A stretch of 64,000 nt of DNA from a virus. The DNA is taken from the IMG/VR virus record IMGVR_UViG_3300035701_000006, positions 1 to 64,000 of that record. One strand, written 5' to 3'. Position numbers and translations under genes: made by a program. The notes beneath the pieces are model-generated. The model ran no database searches. It was given only the letters and a program-made list of their open reading frames with translations, and had not been told where the DNA came from. Shown here one piece after another: positions 1 to 8,436 of this stretch (the stretch's first letter is position 1; the number at the start of each line of letters is the position of its first letter).

Positions 1-519
1 CTTGAGGTCTTCAAGGTCGAGTTTAACAAGATCAATGGCGGCTCCTTCAGAATTTATGTCTCCCGTAAGGGAGCTTACAAAGTCGACAACGAAGTCCATA
101 ACACGAGGGAATGGGAGAAATACCTGTTCCTTGACTCGGATAGGCCATATGTCGATTTCATTCAGCGCGTAAGCGATTCCAAGGAGCAGCTGCAGAAATT
201 TCTTTACGAGCAGAAGCTGACTGGCAAGAAGGTCTACGGCTACGGCGCCTCTACGAAAGGCCAAGTCACTATGCAGTATTGCGGGATTACCCCGGACCTC
301 ATGGAGGCCGTCGCCGAGCGGAATCCGGAGAAGTATGGTTTGTACACTCCAGGCACCAACGTCCGCATCTGTTCGGAGGACGAGATGAGGGCTGCGAAAC
401 CGGATTTCCTCGTGATCTTCCCCTGGCACTTCCTGCCGGAATTCAAGGACAGGGAGAAGCAGCTGATAGATTCCGGCACGAAGCTCGTTGTGCCTCTACC
501 CAGGTTTGAGATCATATGA
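1..519 (+). CDS. SAM-dependent sugar C-methyltransferase-like protein, C-terminal part
   Basis: Open from base 1 in frame 1, so the gene begins upstream of the window and only about 172 residues are visible. The region carries the hallmarks of the C-terminal domain found in sugar C-methyltransferases (NovU/TylC3 type, Methyltransf_14): a YGYGASTKG motif, a VAERNPEKYGLYTPGT stretch, then a DFLVIFPWHF strand near the end. In that family this domain follows a SAM-binding core and acts on nucleotide-linked deoxysugars. The next gene starts inside its stop (ATGA). Family assignment is firm from motifs; the substrate is unknown. Confidence 0.8.
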   Translation, partial: LEVFKVEFNKINGGSFRIYVSRKGAYKVDNEVHNTREWEKYLFLDSDRPYVDFIQRVSDSKEQLQKFLYEQKLTGKKVYGYGASTKGQVTMQYCGITPDLMEAVAERNPEKYGLYTPGTNVRICSEDEMRAAKPDFLVIFPWHFLPEFKDREKQLIDSGTKLVVPLPRFEII

Positions 520-1163
520 TATTACTTGTTGGTGGGCATATTCCTAAACTGCTAGCTCGGCAGAAGGAATATGAACATTGCCTACAGAAGAATCTAGAGA
601 ATCTGCTGATTCAGAGAGTGTACTTATTCGTCGAGGATGATTTCGACGGATATATGAGGCAGATTAACCCGGACCTACTTAAGCATGGGAAGCTGAAAAT
701 TATCAAGCATCAGAAGAGAGTCACTTTCTTAGAACTCTTCACATTTGCCAACACTCTCGAGAGCGGTACGTTGGTAGCCATCTGTAATTCAGATATGTAT
801 CTCGATGCCTCAATAAGTAACCTTTCTGGTTTCAATATGGACGGCGTGTTCATCGCCCTTGGTAGGGCGTTTGACGTTACGAACGGGCCCATGGTCGAGT
901 GTGATCCGCGCAGGTGGTGTGACTGTCAGGATACCTGGATAGTCAAGACGCCAGCAACCATCAAGAATTGCGACTTCTATCTGGGCGTTAAGGGTTGCGA
1001 CAATAGGCTTATCTTCGAAGCTAGGACAGCAGGTCACAGGGTCATCAATCCAGTGACTGCGATCAAGAGCTACCACGTACACGCTAGCTTATATAGGACG
1101 CACGATAGCGTTGCTCCGGTTCCTGGCCCGTATCAGCACTGTCACGATTTTCAGCTCAAATAA
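516..1163 (+). CDS. Glycosyltransferase-like protein of the CDNR/SYHxH family
   Basis: A 215-residue protein whose ATG overlaps the upstream stop. It shares a clear pattern with the protein at 6971-7657: LFVEDDF near residue 40, a CNSDMYLD acidic motif near 90 (candidate metal/nucleotide-binding DxD-like site), QDTWIV, GCDNRLIFE near 165, and a final NPVTAIKSYHVHAS segment. Proteins with this pattern occur beside glycosyltransferases and FkbM methyltransferases in phage and bacterial glycan clusters, so a GT-A-like sugar transferase is the best guess. No transmembrane segment or signal peptide is visible. The specific reaction is not inferable. Confidence 0.55.
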   Translation: MILLVGGHIPKLLARQKEYEHCLQKNLENLLIQRVYLFVEDDFDGYMRQINPDLLKHGKLKIIKHQKRVTFLELFTFANTLESGTLVAICNSDMYLDASISNLSGFNMDGVFIALGRAFDVTNGPMVECDPRRWCDCQDTWIVKTPATIKNCDFYLGVKGCDNRLIFEARTAGHRVINPVTAIKSYHVHASLYRTHDSVAPVPGPYQHCHDFQLK

Positions 1164-1186
1164 ATGTTGGAATGGGAGGGTAAGGA

Positions 1187-1822
1187 ATGCCATTCTACGG
1201 AGAACATAGCACCGATCAGGTCATTAGATCATTCTTCCCGGATTTATCACATAAGGGGACGTTCATTGATGTGGGAGCTGGCAAACCAGACTTCTTGTCA
1301 TTATCGAGGCATTTCAAGGAATCAGGATGGACAGTGGTCTGCATTGAGGCAAATCCCGCATTCGCGAAGCTCCACCGAGACGCAGGCAACAGGATCGTAG
1401 AATGCGCTGCTTCTAATTATAACGCCGACAGCGTCGATTTCACGGTTTGCAAGACTCACTTGCATGGCTTGGGTGGTATTGTAACGATGGAGGCGGCTTC
1501 CGCGTTAAAATCGACCGTGAGGTATCAGAAGGCCGGGGCCGTGACGAGCGGTGAAATCATAAAGGTGAAGGTTAGGACTCTGGACGCAATATTGGCTGAA
1601 ATGCCAGACATAAAATCAACCGATGTCGTGACCATTGATGTCGAGGGTGGTGAGCTGGATGTGCTGGGTGGGTTCACGCAGAGGCGTCTATATCCGCATT
1701 TGTTTATAATCGAGTGTCTGTTTGAAGACAGAATCGGCCAAGATATGGCTTTGATGAATTCGCTAGGTTACAAATTCGTAACCCATCAGGTCTATAACTA
1801 TTTCTATCTTAGAACTTCTTAA
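1187..1822 (+). CDS. FkbM family SAM-dependent methyltransferase
   Basis: 211 residues with the FkbM layout: GTFIDVGAGKPDFLS (SAM-binding motif I, about residues 25-40), CIEANPAFAKLH (acidic residue that binds the SAM ribose), a central variable part, then VVTIDVEGGELDVLGGF near residue 150, which is the FkbM signature. FkbM enzymes mostly O-methylate sugars or polyketides. A purine-rich stretch lies just before the ATG. The 3' end overlaps the convergent gene at 1809 by 14 bases, marking the border between the first plus-strand block and the minus-strand block. Confidence 0.85.
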   Translation: MPFYGEHSTDQVIRSFFPDLSHKGTFIDVGAGKPDFLSLSRHFKESGWTVVCIEANPAFAKLHRDAGNRIVECAASNYNADSVDFTVCKTHLHGLGGIVTMEAASALKSTVRYQKAGAVTSGEIIKVKVRTLDAILAEMPDIKSTDVVTIDVEGGELDVLGGFTQRRLYPHLFIIECLFEDRIGQDMALMNSLGYKFVTHQVYNYFYLRTS

Positions 1823-2468
1823 ACGTCAGAATGCCAAATGTATATCTGAAGCCTGGGAACGGAGTAAAATACCCTTCCTGGATGACGGGCTCTGGCGCTG
1901 CCCAATCTGGCTCTTCGGTTAGCATTAATCCGCTCTGGTTGAATATGGCGATCATGGTGTAGACATCGGCCTTGCTCAGGATGTTCCAGGGTAACCCATA
2001 CAACTGATTGCCAATGGCTGCGGTTGATATCTTGGGATCCCAGTAATCGAACGTCACATATAGCTTACCGCCCATCTTCAGTATCCGTCTTACCTCTGGC
2101 GCCAGAAGCCTCGCATCAACATTGTGTTCTATGACTGACAGACATGTGATATTCTGGAATGAATTGTCTCCAAAGGTAGTCTTCATGATGTTCCCGACTG
2201 CATAATTGACCCCGGGAACTGGGTGGTCTGGTCCTCTCAAGTCGATACCGAACTTGTTCCCCACTACACCTTTTTGGATTACGTTGTGTAGGATATACGA
2301 CTCGCTACTGCCCATGTCCAAGAAATCGCCATCGGATAAATCGGACATGACGTGTGCGAGATCCCAGTTTTTACACTCCAAGATGTGTGGTAGCAGCTTG
2401 TGCTCAATAAGGTACTGCGTCGATTCGTTGACGTCCGCGCGCGACTTCAGAAATTCGCACATTTTCAT
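1809..2468 (-). CDS. Class I SAM-dependent methyltransferase (Methyltransf_11 type)
   Basis: About 219 residues starting MKMCEFLKSR. I chose the ATG at 2468 because it overlaps the upstream stop (ATGA) and has GGAGGAAAG just before it; a longer reading frame exists but would lie inside the neighbouring gene. The motif FLDMGSSESY (SAM motif I), IDLRGPDHP, then NSFQNITCLSVIEHNV and a ILKMGGKLYVTFDYW strand give the usual order of a class I fold. The spacing fits Methyltransf_11 enzymes, which often methylate sugars in glycan clusters. Last gene of the minus-strand block. Confidence 0.75.
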   Translation of the reverse strand: MKMCEFLKSRADVNESTQYLIEHKLLPHILECKNWDLAHVMSDLSDGDFLDMGSSESYILHNVIQKGVVGNKFGIDLRGPDHPVPGVNYAVGNIMKTTFGDNSFQNITCLSVIEHNVDARLLAPEVRRILKMGGKLYVTFDYWDPKISTAAIGNQLYGLPWNILSKADVYTMIAIFNQSGLMLTEEPDWAAPEPVIQEGYFTPFPGFRYTFGILTFKKF

Positions 2469-3226
2469 GACTTTCCTCCAGCCGAATAGGTTTGCGCAAC
2501 CTGGTATTTTGGAATGGCTGAGTTTGCCCAACACCACGCGCAGGGCAAATAGGTCTGGTAGGGCATTCGAACAGGCCGGCTTGGATCGTACTGGGACAGT
2601 GGAATGCTATATTTCTTATGGTCAACCTTAGCACGGACGCAGGCATCGAAGAGTGGCGGGCCGCAATATGGGTAGACTACTCCTTTGTAGTACATCGGAC
2701 CGGCACAACCGCAGACTCCGAAGGATGGATACGGGAAATGTTCTGGCCTTATGACGTCGAACGTTGGTTTGGGTAAGTACCCATACTTTCCGGGATGTTT
2801 TAATAGGATGGACTCGTCTATTGGATACCCGTACATGCTGATGAATAATAGAGTTATTTTATCCCAGACATCATCGGCGATGATACGTAATAGCTTACCG
2901 TTGGTGACTGACTGAATTCCGAATCTTTCCGAGGCATTTCTAAGCATTACGCCGTTTACGGCATCGCTGTCTGTGAGTTTACTATCGGCGACCAGACGAA
3001 CGGCATCGTTGAAGTGGCGCCACAGAAGCGGTTCAGCTGAACCGTGGAAGGCAACATTTCCTATTTTGCAGTCGATCCTGCGGAAGTGGTCTATCATGGT
3101 CTGAATATCTTCTAGGCTCATCTGATAAGTCGGGTCATCATCTCGCATACCTTGGTGGGCACAATGCTCACACTTATTCTGGCACATGTTGCATGACTCT
3201 ATTAAGATCTGGCGCAGTCCTATCAT
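2465..3226 (-). CDS. Radical SAM protein with C-terminal cysteine-rich region (paralogue of 6294-6974)
   Basis: 253 residues. The radical SAM cluster motif CX3CX2C is visible as CQNKCEHC near residue 18, followed by HGSAEPLL, equivalent to the glycine-rich GGEP motif. The C-terminal third holds VCGCAGPMYYKG, YCGPPLFDACV and PCAWCWAN, seven or more cysteines that could hold an auxiliary Fe-S cluster. The same late motifs occur in the protein at 6294-6974, so the two are paralogues. A GGAGG site precedes the ATG. Substrate unknown; the surrounding sugar enzymes suggest a glycan or nucleotide-sugar, but a peptide substrate is possible. Confidence 0.8.
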   Translation of the reverse strand: MIGLRQILIESCNMCQNKCEHCAHQGMRDDDPTYQMSLEDIQTMIDHFRRIDCKIGNVAFHGSAEPLLWRHFNDAVRLVADSKLTDSDAVNGVMLRNASERFGIQSVTNGKLLRIIADDVWDKITLLFISMYGYPIDESILLKHPGKYGYLPKPTFDVIRPEHFPYPSFGVCGCAGPMYYKGVVYPYCGPPLFDACVRAKVDHKKYSIPLSQYDPSRPVRMPYQTYLPCAWCWANSAIPKYQVAQTYSAGGKS

Positions 3227-3238
3227 CTAACGCCTCCG

Positions 3239-4219
3239 CTATTTAAGAGCATACCGAATGAGACTCGAGTCGATGTCAAAGACGTTTTTAATGCCGCACT
3301 GCGTTGTTGAGTACCAGTGTATTATACCTTTGTCCAGCGTGCAAGTGAATTTAGCCTGTGGGCCGGCTACGGCCAGGATTTCCGACAAGGGTCTTTGTGA
3401 ATAGTTGGGACTACACGTGATATCGAACGCAATGTCCACACCAAGCTCTGTGGACTTGCGCATTGCCTCGCGAACTTGCGCGTCGCTATCGTTGTGACTA
3501 AACAGAATATATTTCCATAGCAGCTTGGTTGCGCTACCGCTTGAACGACAACACGCAGTTAACGCCTTGGCAAAATCAATGGCTTTTTCAAAACTGCCGC
3601 CTCTGCGATATGAGGCATACGATGCTTGATCAACGCCGTCGATGGACATTTTTATAAGACTGGCACCGCAGTTTGCAATATCGGCTGCCTTGCTCGGTGG
3701 GAAATTGGCGTTTGTGTCGATTATGACATAGCACGACGGATATAAGTCTCTGACGAGCCGTATCATGAGCGGCAACTCTGGATTTAGTAGAGGTTCTCCA
3801 TAACCAACGAAGATCGCATCGTTTACCTTGATGTTCGAGGTAGACAGTTCGGAAAGCATTTTTCGGAAGATGTCGATTGGGAGTACACGTCTAGTCTTGG
3901 TTGGTTGTTCAATAGTAGATGTGCAATAGGGGCAGGAGAGCTGGCAGAAGTTGACTGGCTCTATGTGTATGTCGATGCCTTGCTCCATTTGAAGTTCAGA
4001 AGTTAGTCGCACAAAACACTTGGTGCAGTGGGGGAAAGGTTCTCGGCCTGCCGCGAAGCTTGCGCGAACATACTGTAATAACGGCCCCCGCATGAATTCC
4101 CCGACGTGCTGCGTATTGGCGTCGCCAATTTCTGAATGATAGCCGATGTTACATTCGCAGGCTAATTTCCCTGACGCTTTTAGGAAGAGCCCGGCGCACA
4201 TACGACAAGACTTAAACAT
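3239..4219 (-). CDS. Radical SAM protein with an N-terminal SPASM-like domain
   Basis: 326 residues. The core motif CQLSCPYC lies near residue 93, then GYGEPLLNPEL near 140 and KMSIDGVDQASY near 190, as in SPASM-type radical SAM enzymes. Unusually, the cysteine-rich segment sits before the core: SCRMCAG at the start, ACECNIGYHSEIGD near 20-33 and PFPHCTKCF near 62-70, matching the spacing of a SPASM domain that is normally at the C-terminus. The protein is therefore possibly a permuted SPASM enzyme. It lies between two other cluster genes with gaps of about 10 bases, so it is cotranscribed with them. Confidence 0.8.
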   Translation of the reverse strand: MFKSCRMCAGLFLKASGKLACECNIGYHSEIGDANTQHVGEFMRGPLLQYVRASFAAGREPFPHCTKCFVRLTSELQMEQGIDIHIEPVNFCQLSCPYCTSTIEQPTKTRRVLPIDIFRKMLSELSTSNIKVNDAIFVGYGEPLLNPELPLMIRLVRDLYPSCYVIIDTNANFPPSKAADIANCGASLIKMSIDGVDQASYASYRRGGSFEKAIDFAKALTACCRSSGSATKLLWKYILFSHNDSDAQVREAMRKSTELGVDIAFDITCSPNYSQRPLSEILAVAGPQAKFTCTLDKGIIHWYSTTQCGIKNVFDIDSSLIRYALK

Positions 4220-4229
4220 TTTCCGCTTC

Positions 4230-5255
4230 CTAAAGGCGAGAAATTATTTCTTGGATCCGGCAGGTTGGGGTGTGCTTATCCCGAGCTATCTTACTATTCT
4301 CTAAGCCCCGCTGCCTGGACTGGTCATAGTTGGCGAGTATGTGGCAATGATAGGAACGAATTTTCTGGGCATCCTCGGGAGACCATTCAAAGAACGTAAA
4401 GACATTACCCCATTCTGCGAGGAGTTTCCTGCTGAGAACCCTATCTGGAGCGGGTAGGGCCACGATCGGAAGAGATCCGCAAGCCATAATCTCAAAAGTC
4501 CTAGTGCTGATCCCAGCAAAGGGCGATCTCATGTTCACGCCTATTGCATAAGAACTGAACGCTTTTGCCAGGGCAGCTGTGGTGCTTTCGCAGGTAGAGT
4601 CGTTATATGGCGCTCTCTGCATTGAAACTAGTTCAAACGCGAAAGGGTAAAGCTTTATAAACTCATATCGCGGCCAGTGCGGTTGACCGACGAAGGCTGC
4701 CCCATTCAATGGCCTTTCGACCATGGGTTTAAACATGTCAGTATCAACGCAAGAAGGGAGCCAGGAGGATTTTATTTCGTTATCATTGAGCCATTTGACA
4801 TCTACTTCATCTTGCGCGAAGACGTGGTCGAAGCATTTGAAATGCTCAGCCAGACTCGTAGTCGAATTACTTTGTGCACCTTTATGAAGATACTTCGGAT
4901 AATTATCTAATAGCCATGTGCTCCCCGCCTTTGCCCATGCCCTTGCACCGAACGGGTCGTCTAGCGATTCCATGATGAATGCGAGGAATCGCTTCCCGGT
5001 CTGTTGTTTAAGTTTCGCTATCGCTTCTCTCTTTTCCGGCGTCCCAAAGATTTGGGTCCTGTGGTGTTCTGGGGCCAGCATTACAACGTATTCGGACGGG
5101 CCGTCGAATAGCGCCTGGTAGTTTGCTGGATTGTACCAACTTTCTAGATCGCCGTTTTTCCCCAAGTAACCCATCTTTCGGAATGCGTTAACATAACCCC
5201 ACGTGTAGGTCCAGGCGTTGAAAGGAGTATTCCAAACATAAACGTCGAACTTCAT
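4230..5255 (-). CDS. GT-B glycosyltransferase (Glyco_trans_1_2/CgeB-like), copy 1
   Basis: 341 residues, the same length as the adjacent copy at 5265-6290 and closely similar along its whole length, so this is a tandem duplication. N-terminal MKFDVYVWNTPFNAWTY; central FAQDEVDVKWL and PSCVDTDMFKP (the CVDxxxF element common in CgeB/DUF3880 glycosyltransferases); C-terminal GISTRTFEIMACGSLPIV, the E-x-x-A-C-G nucleotide-sugar-binding loop of GT4-like enzymes. No membrane segment. Donor and acceptor cannot be read from the sequence. Confidence 0.75.
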   Translation of the reverse strand: MKFDVYVWNTPFNAWTYTWGYVNAFRKMGYLGKNGDLESWYNPANYQALFDGPSEYVVMLAPEHHRTQIFGTPEKREAIAKLKQQTGKRFLAFIMESLDDPFGARAWAKAGSTWLLDNYPKYLHKGAQSNSTTSLAEHFKCFDHVFAQDEVDVKWLNDNEIKSSWLPSCVDTDMFKPMVERPLNGAAFVGQPHWPRYEFIKLYPFAFELVSMQRAPYNDSTCESTTAALAKAFSSYAIGVNMRSPFAGISTRTFEIMACGSLPIVALPAPDRVLSRKLLAEWGNVFTFFEWSPEDAQKIRSYHCHILANYDQSRQRGLENSKIARDKHTPTCRIQEIISRL

Positions 5256-5264
5256 ATCACACTC

Positions 5265-6290
5265 TCAGAAATGGGAGATGATCTCCTGAATCCGATGGGC
5301 TGGAGTATGCTTCTTCAAGATCAATTTGTTATTCTCCAGGCCCCGCTGCCTGGATTGGTCATAATGACCGATTATGTGGCAATGATATCCTTGTATCTTG
5401 GCCCTATCTTCTAGCGACCATTCATTAAACGTAAAGACGTTGCCCCAACTCGCGAGGAGGTTCCTGCTTTGAATTCTGTCCGGAGCGGGTAGGGTAACGA
5501 TAGGAAGGACGCCGCAGGCCATTAACTCGAAGGTTCTCATGGTAATTCCGGCGAAAGGCGATTTCATATTCACGCCTATTAGGTAGGAGCTGAACGCTTT
5601 TACCAGGGCAGCTGTGGTATTACTGCTGTCCGGGTCGTCGAACGAAGCCCTTGGCACTGAGACAAGATCAAAGCCAAAAGGATAAGCAGCAATCAAGTCG
5701 CCTCGTGGCCAGTATAGCATGCCGATAAAAACCGCTTTATTTTGCGGCTTTTCTACCATCGGCTTGAACATATCAGGATCGACACACGCCGGAATCCAGA
5801 ATGCATTTACTCCATTGCTTTTCAGCCAATCCGCATCAACCTCATCTTGCGCGAAGACATAATCGAGGCATTTGAATTGTTCAGCCAGATTCGTGGTCGT
5901 CTGCCATTGCGCTTGTTGGTGGGGGTGCTTCCCGTAATTATCCAACAACCATGTGCTCCCCGCCTTTGCCCATGCCTTTGCACCGAACGGGTCAACTAAC
6001 GTCTCGAAAATTAAGCCGATGAGCTTCTTGCCAGTCTGCTGCTTAAGTCTAAGGATTGCCTCTCTTTTTTCTGGTGTCCCGAAAATTTCAGTCCTGTGAT
6101 GTTCGGGGGCTATCATGAAGACATATTCAGATGGACCGTCAAACAGCGACGCATAGTTGGCTGGATCATGCCATAACTTTATGTCGCCACTCTTCCCAAG
6201 GTAGTCCATCTTTCGGAATGCGTTGATATAACCATTCGTATAAGTCCAAGCATTGTACTGAATGTTGAAGACATAGACATCGAATTTCAT
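5265..6290 (-). CDS. GT-B glycosyltransferase (Glyco_trans_1_2/CgeB-like), copy 2
   Basis: 341 residues, tandem paralogue of 4230-5255. Shared landmarks are MKFDVYVFNIQYNAWTY, FAQDEVDADWL, PACVDPDMFKP and GITMRTFELMACGVLPIV. Differences cluster in the middle of each half, as expected if the two copies now use different sugars. AGGTGAAG lies 2 bases before the ATG and the gene follows the radical SAM gene after only 3 bases, so they are translated from one message. A more distant third member sits at 12391-13251. Confidence 0.75.
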   Translation of the reverse strand: MKFDVYVFNIQYNAWTYTNGYINAFRKMDYLGKSGDIKLWHDPANYASLFDGPSEYVFMIAPEHHRTEIFGTPEKREAILRLKQQTGKKLIGLIFETLVDPFGAKAWAKAGSTWLLDNYGKHPHQQAQWQTTTNLAEQFKCLDYVFAQDEVDADWLKSNGVNAFWIPACVDPDMFKPMVEKPQNKAVFIGMLYWPRGDLIAAYPFGFDLVSVPRASFDDPDSSNTTAALVKAFSSYLIGVNMKSPFAGITMRTFELMACGVLPIVTLPAPDRIQSRNLLASWGNVFTFNEWSLEDRAKIQGYHCHIIGHYDQSRQRGLENNKLILKKHTPAHRIQEIISHF

Positions 6291-6293
6291 TCT

Positions 6294-6974
6294 TCACCTG
6301 AATTTATGCAGTACCGTTTCTGTCGCGGTAGAAAAAGTGTCGTTAGACCAGCACCATTCACACGGCGGATTTAATGCGTAGGCTACCCCTGGGTCCCATT
6401 TTTCGATGTCAACTGCGAACAAGAACGGATCCACTCCTATCCTCTTGGCCGCGTCAAACACCGGAGGTCCACAACGCGGGAATATTTTCCTTTTGAAATA
6501 GCACGGCCCGCAGCATGAGCAACTGCCAGTTACGGTACGCGGGTATTTGTCAATCTTATAGACTATCTCTCTGGGCAATACTATGATGCGTTCCTTAAAC
6601 TTCTTTACTATCTCTTCATTAATAACTACGCCGGGGTAACGGCTCCAAAACACGGAAAGATATGGCCACACATCTTCTTCGATCGCTTTCAACGCGATTC
6701 CGTTTGTGACTAGTTCAATTTTATTAAACAAGCCGCTTTTCACAAATAACCTAATCGCTTGATTAAAAAGCTTCCACAGCAGTGGTTCGCCTGGTCCATG
6801 GATATGCAGGATGTTTACCCTGGAGTTCAGAACTTTCAGGCGGTTGATTAACGCCTCCATATCTCTTAGCGTGGCGGCGTATTTTGGGTCGATGTCTCGA
6901 GCGCCTTGACACACACATAGCTCGCAGGTGAGTTGACACGGGCTACAGACATCTAATAGGATTCTCTGGATCAT
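6294..6974 (-). CDS. Radical SAM protein with C-terminal cysteine-rich region (paralogue of 2465-3226)
   Basis: 226 residues. Radical SAM motif CQLTCELC near residue 13; HGPGEPLLWKLFNQAIRLF corresponds to HGSAEPLLWRHFNDAVRLV of the paralogue. C-terminal SCSCCGPCYFKRK, RCGPPVFDAAKR and PCEWCWSN repeat the paralogue's putative auxiliary-cluster ligands. The start overlaps the stop of the upstream gene (ATGA). Function unknown; a member of the minus-strand glycan operon. Confidence 0.8.
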   Translation of the reverse strand: MIQRILLDVCSPCQLTCELCVCQGARDIDPKYAATLRDMEALINRLKVLNSRVNILHIHGPGEPLLWKLFNQAIRLFVKSGLFNKIELVTNGIALKAIEEDVWPYLSVFWSRYPGVVINEEIVKKFKERIIVLPREIVYKIDKYPRTVTGSCSCCGPCYFKRKIFPRCGPPVFDAAKRIGVDPFLFAVDIEKWDPGVAYALNPPCEWCWSNDTFSTATETVLHKFR

Positions 6975-7657
6975 TTCATGAATTCAGAGATTAAATCATA
7001 GGGCGGACTTACAAACAGTGTGGGACCCGGAACGCAATCAATATCTCGCCTGTAAGTCCTTACGCCAGTCAGATGACAATGATAAGAATATATGTCGTTA
7101 GCGGGATTGATCGGTCTTAAGTTTATGTTCTGAAATTCATAAGCTATTCTATTATCACACCTCTGAATACCCATAAAGAAATTCGCATTGCTCATTTTCT
7201 TTATCGGCGGTTGGAAGATCCATGTATCCTGCGAGTAGCCGTGCATTGCCGGTGTTAGATGAAATAACCCACCATGCCCGTCTAGTATTTCTATCTTGCT
7301 TAGACATACTGCATATTTTGTGAAATCTATTTTCTGGAGCAATTCCAGCGTGCCATCGTAATGGATATCACAATTAGAGACCATCGCTAAGTTCTTAATG
7401 TTCTGGTTGGCATAGTCTATCAATTCCTGATACGTGTGCCTCTTATGTGTATGAAGCACTTCTACTTTGGGATCACCCCATAACTCCCTTAGTCGTACCG
7501 CTTCTGCCCATGGGCAAGTCTCAAGGCGGGCATCCTCCACGAACAAATCGATCTTGGTTATGAATTTATTTATGACGTTTTGGTATAAAACTGCACAGAA
7601 CTCTGCGAGACGCGCTGGGGTTGGTGGCAAATGGTAGCAGACGATTTGTGTTATCAC
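6971..7657 (-). CDS. Glycosyltransferase-like protein of the CDNR/SYHxH family
   Basis: 228 residues from a GTG start that overlaps the preceding stop. Paralogue of 516-1163: DLFVEDARL, VSNCDIHYDGTL, SQDTWIFQPP, MGIQRCDNRIAYEF and NPANDIYSYHCHLTG occur in the same order. The SNCDIHYD acidic motif is a candidate metal/nucleotide-sugar site. Two copies of this family, one in each transcription block, support a shared pathway for the blocks. Reaction not known. Confidence 0.55.
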   Translation of the reverse strand: MITQIVCYHLPPTPARLAEFCAVLYQNVINKFITKIDLFVEDARLETCPWAEAVRLRELWGDPKVEVLHTHKRHTYQELIDYANQNIKNLAMVSNCDIHYDGTLELLQKIDFTKYAVCLSKIEILDGHGGLFHLTPAMHGYSQDTWIFQPPIKKMSNANFFMGIQRCDNRIAYEFQNINLRPINPANDIYSYHCHLTGVRTYRRDIDCVPGPTLFVSPPYDLISEFMK

Positions 7658-8436
7658 CTGTATTGTTCTAAAAATGGAGACAAGATACTCCAGCTCCGGG
7701 CGGCGTCATAGTTACGCTGGCCAATCAGGTGTTGGACGCAAGGTGGATGCGGCCCATGATAGTTGGGGCTCTTCTTGCACCATTCAATAGATGCGAATCT
7801 CTGTTCCGGCGTCTGGGCGTGGCCTAGATAAAGCTTGTGGTGATTCACGGCTTTGACCGCAACCTGATTGTCAAAGCAATAACTATAGCGATGTATCGTT
7901 CCGCCTTCCAGAGGCCATAGGGCGAAATTGTTGCCACCAGGAGGCCAGCAACCATCACCCTGATCAAGGCCTTTTTGCTGATTTGAATAAATTCGGGGAG
8001 CCTCGCCATATCCGTACCCCTGGCCACCGTCGAAGTTAAAATTCCCCCAGAAATGCCTCATTTTGAAGGCGAGCGGACGCGCGCTGAGATTATAACAGTC
8101 CTCGCAAAGAATTTCGCATGCCTGCAGGTTGAGGACAAACGGCGTGGTGCATTGGGAAATCAGTTCCTGAGTGGCGATTCCAATAGCAGTACCTCCGGTC
8201 TCGGGTCGCCATCTTCCAGGCACGACATCGACCTTGGCGTACTTAACTAGCGTTTGAAATGCCTCCATCGTATTATCGGTGCATCCATAATTTCCTACGA
8301 GAAAATTGCATCCCAGAGGTAGCGCGGAAACAAAAGACTCGAGAAACGGATAATAGAGTGACATGAGATTATGAGCAACGACGATGATCGTTAATTTAGA
8401 ATTCTCCGGTGAAGGAGTCCATTTTATTTTATGCAT
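7654..8436 (-). CDS. GT2-like glycosyltransferase
   Basis: 260 residues. The N-terminus SKLTIIVVAHNLMSLYYPFLESF followed by NYGCTDNTMEAFQTL resembles the start of GT2 (GT-A) enzymes, where the first strand and a D-x-S-x-D-x-T helix bind the nucleotide. The usual central DxD is not obvious; LNLQACEIL stands where it would be expected. The remaining part is rich in Gly, Tyr and Trp. It overlaps the upstream gene by 13 bases. GT2 assignment is moderate. Confidence 0.5.
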   Translation of the reverse strand: MHKIKWTPSPENSKLTIIVVAHNLMSLYYPFLESFVSALPLGCNFLVGNYGCTDNTMEAFQTLVKYAKVDVVPGRWRPETGGTAIGIATQELISQCTTPFVLNLQACEILCEDCYNLSARPLAFKMRHFWGNFNFDGGQGYGYGEAPRIYSNQQKGLDQGDGCWPPGGNNFALWPLEGGTIHRYSYCFDNQVAVKAVNHHKLYLGHAQTPEQRFASIEWCKKSPNYHGPHPPCVQHLIGQRNYDAARSWSILSPFLEQYR

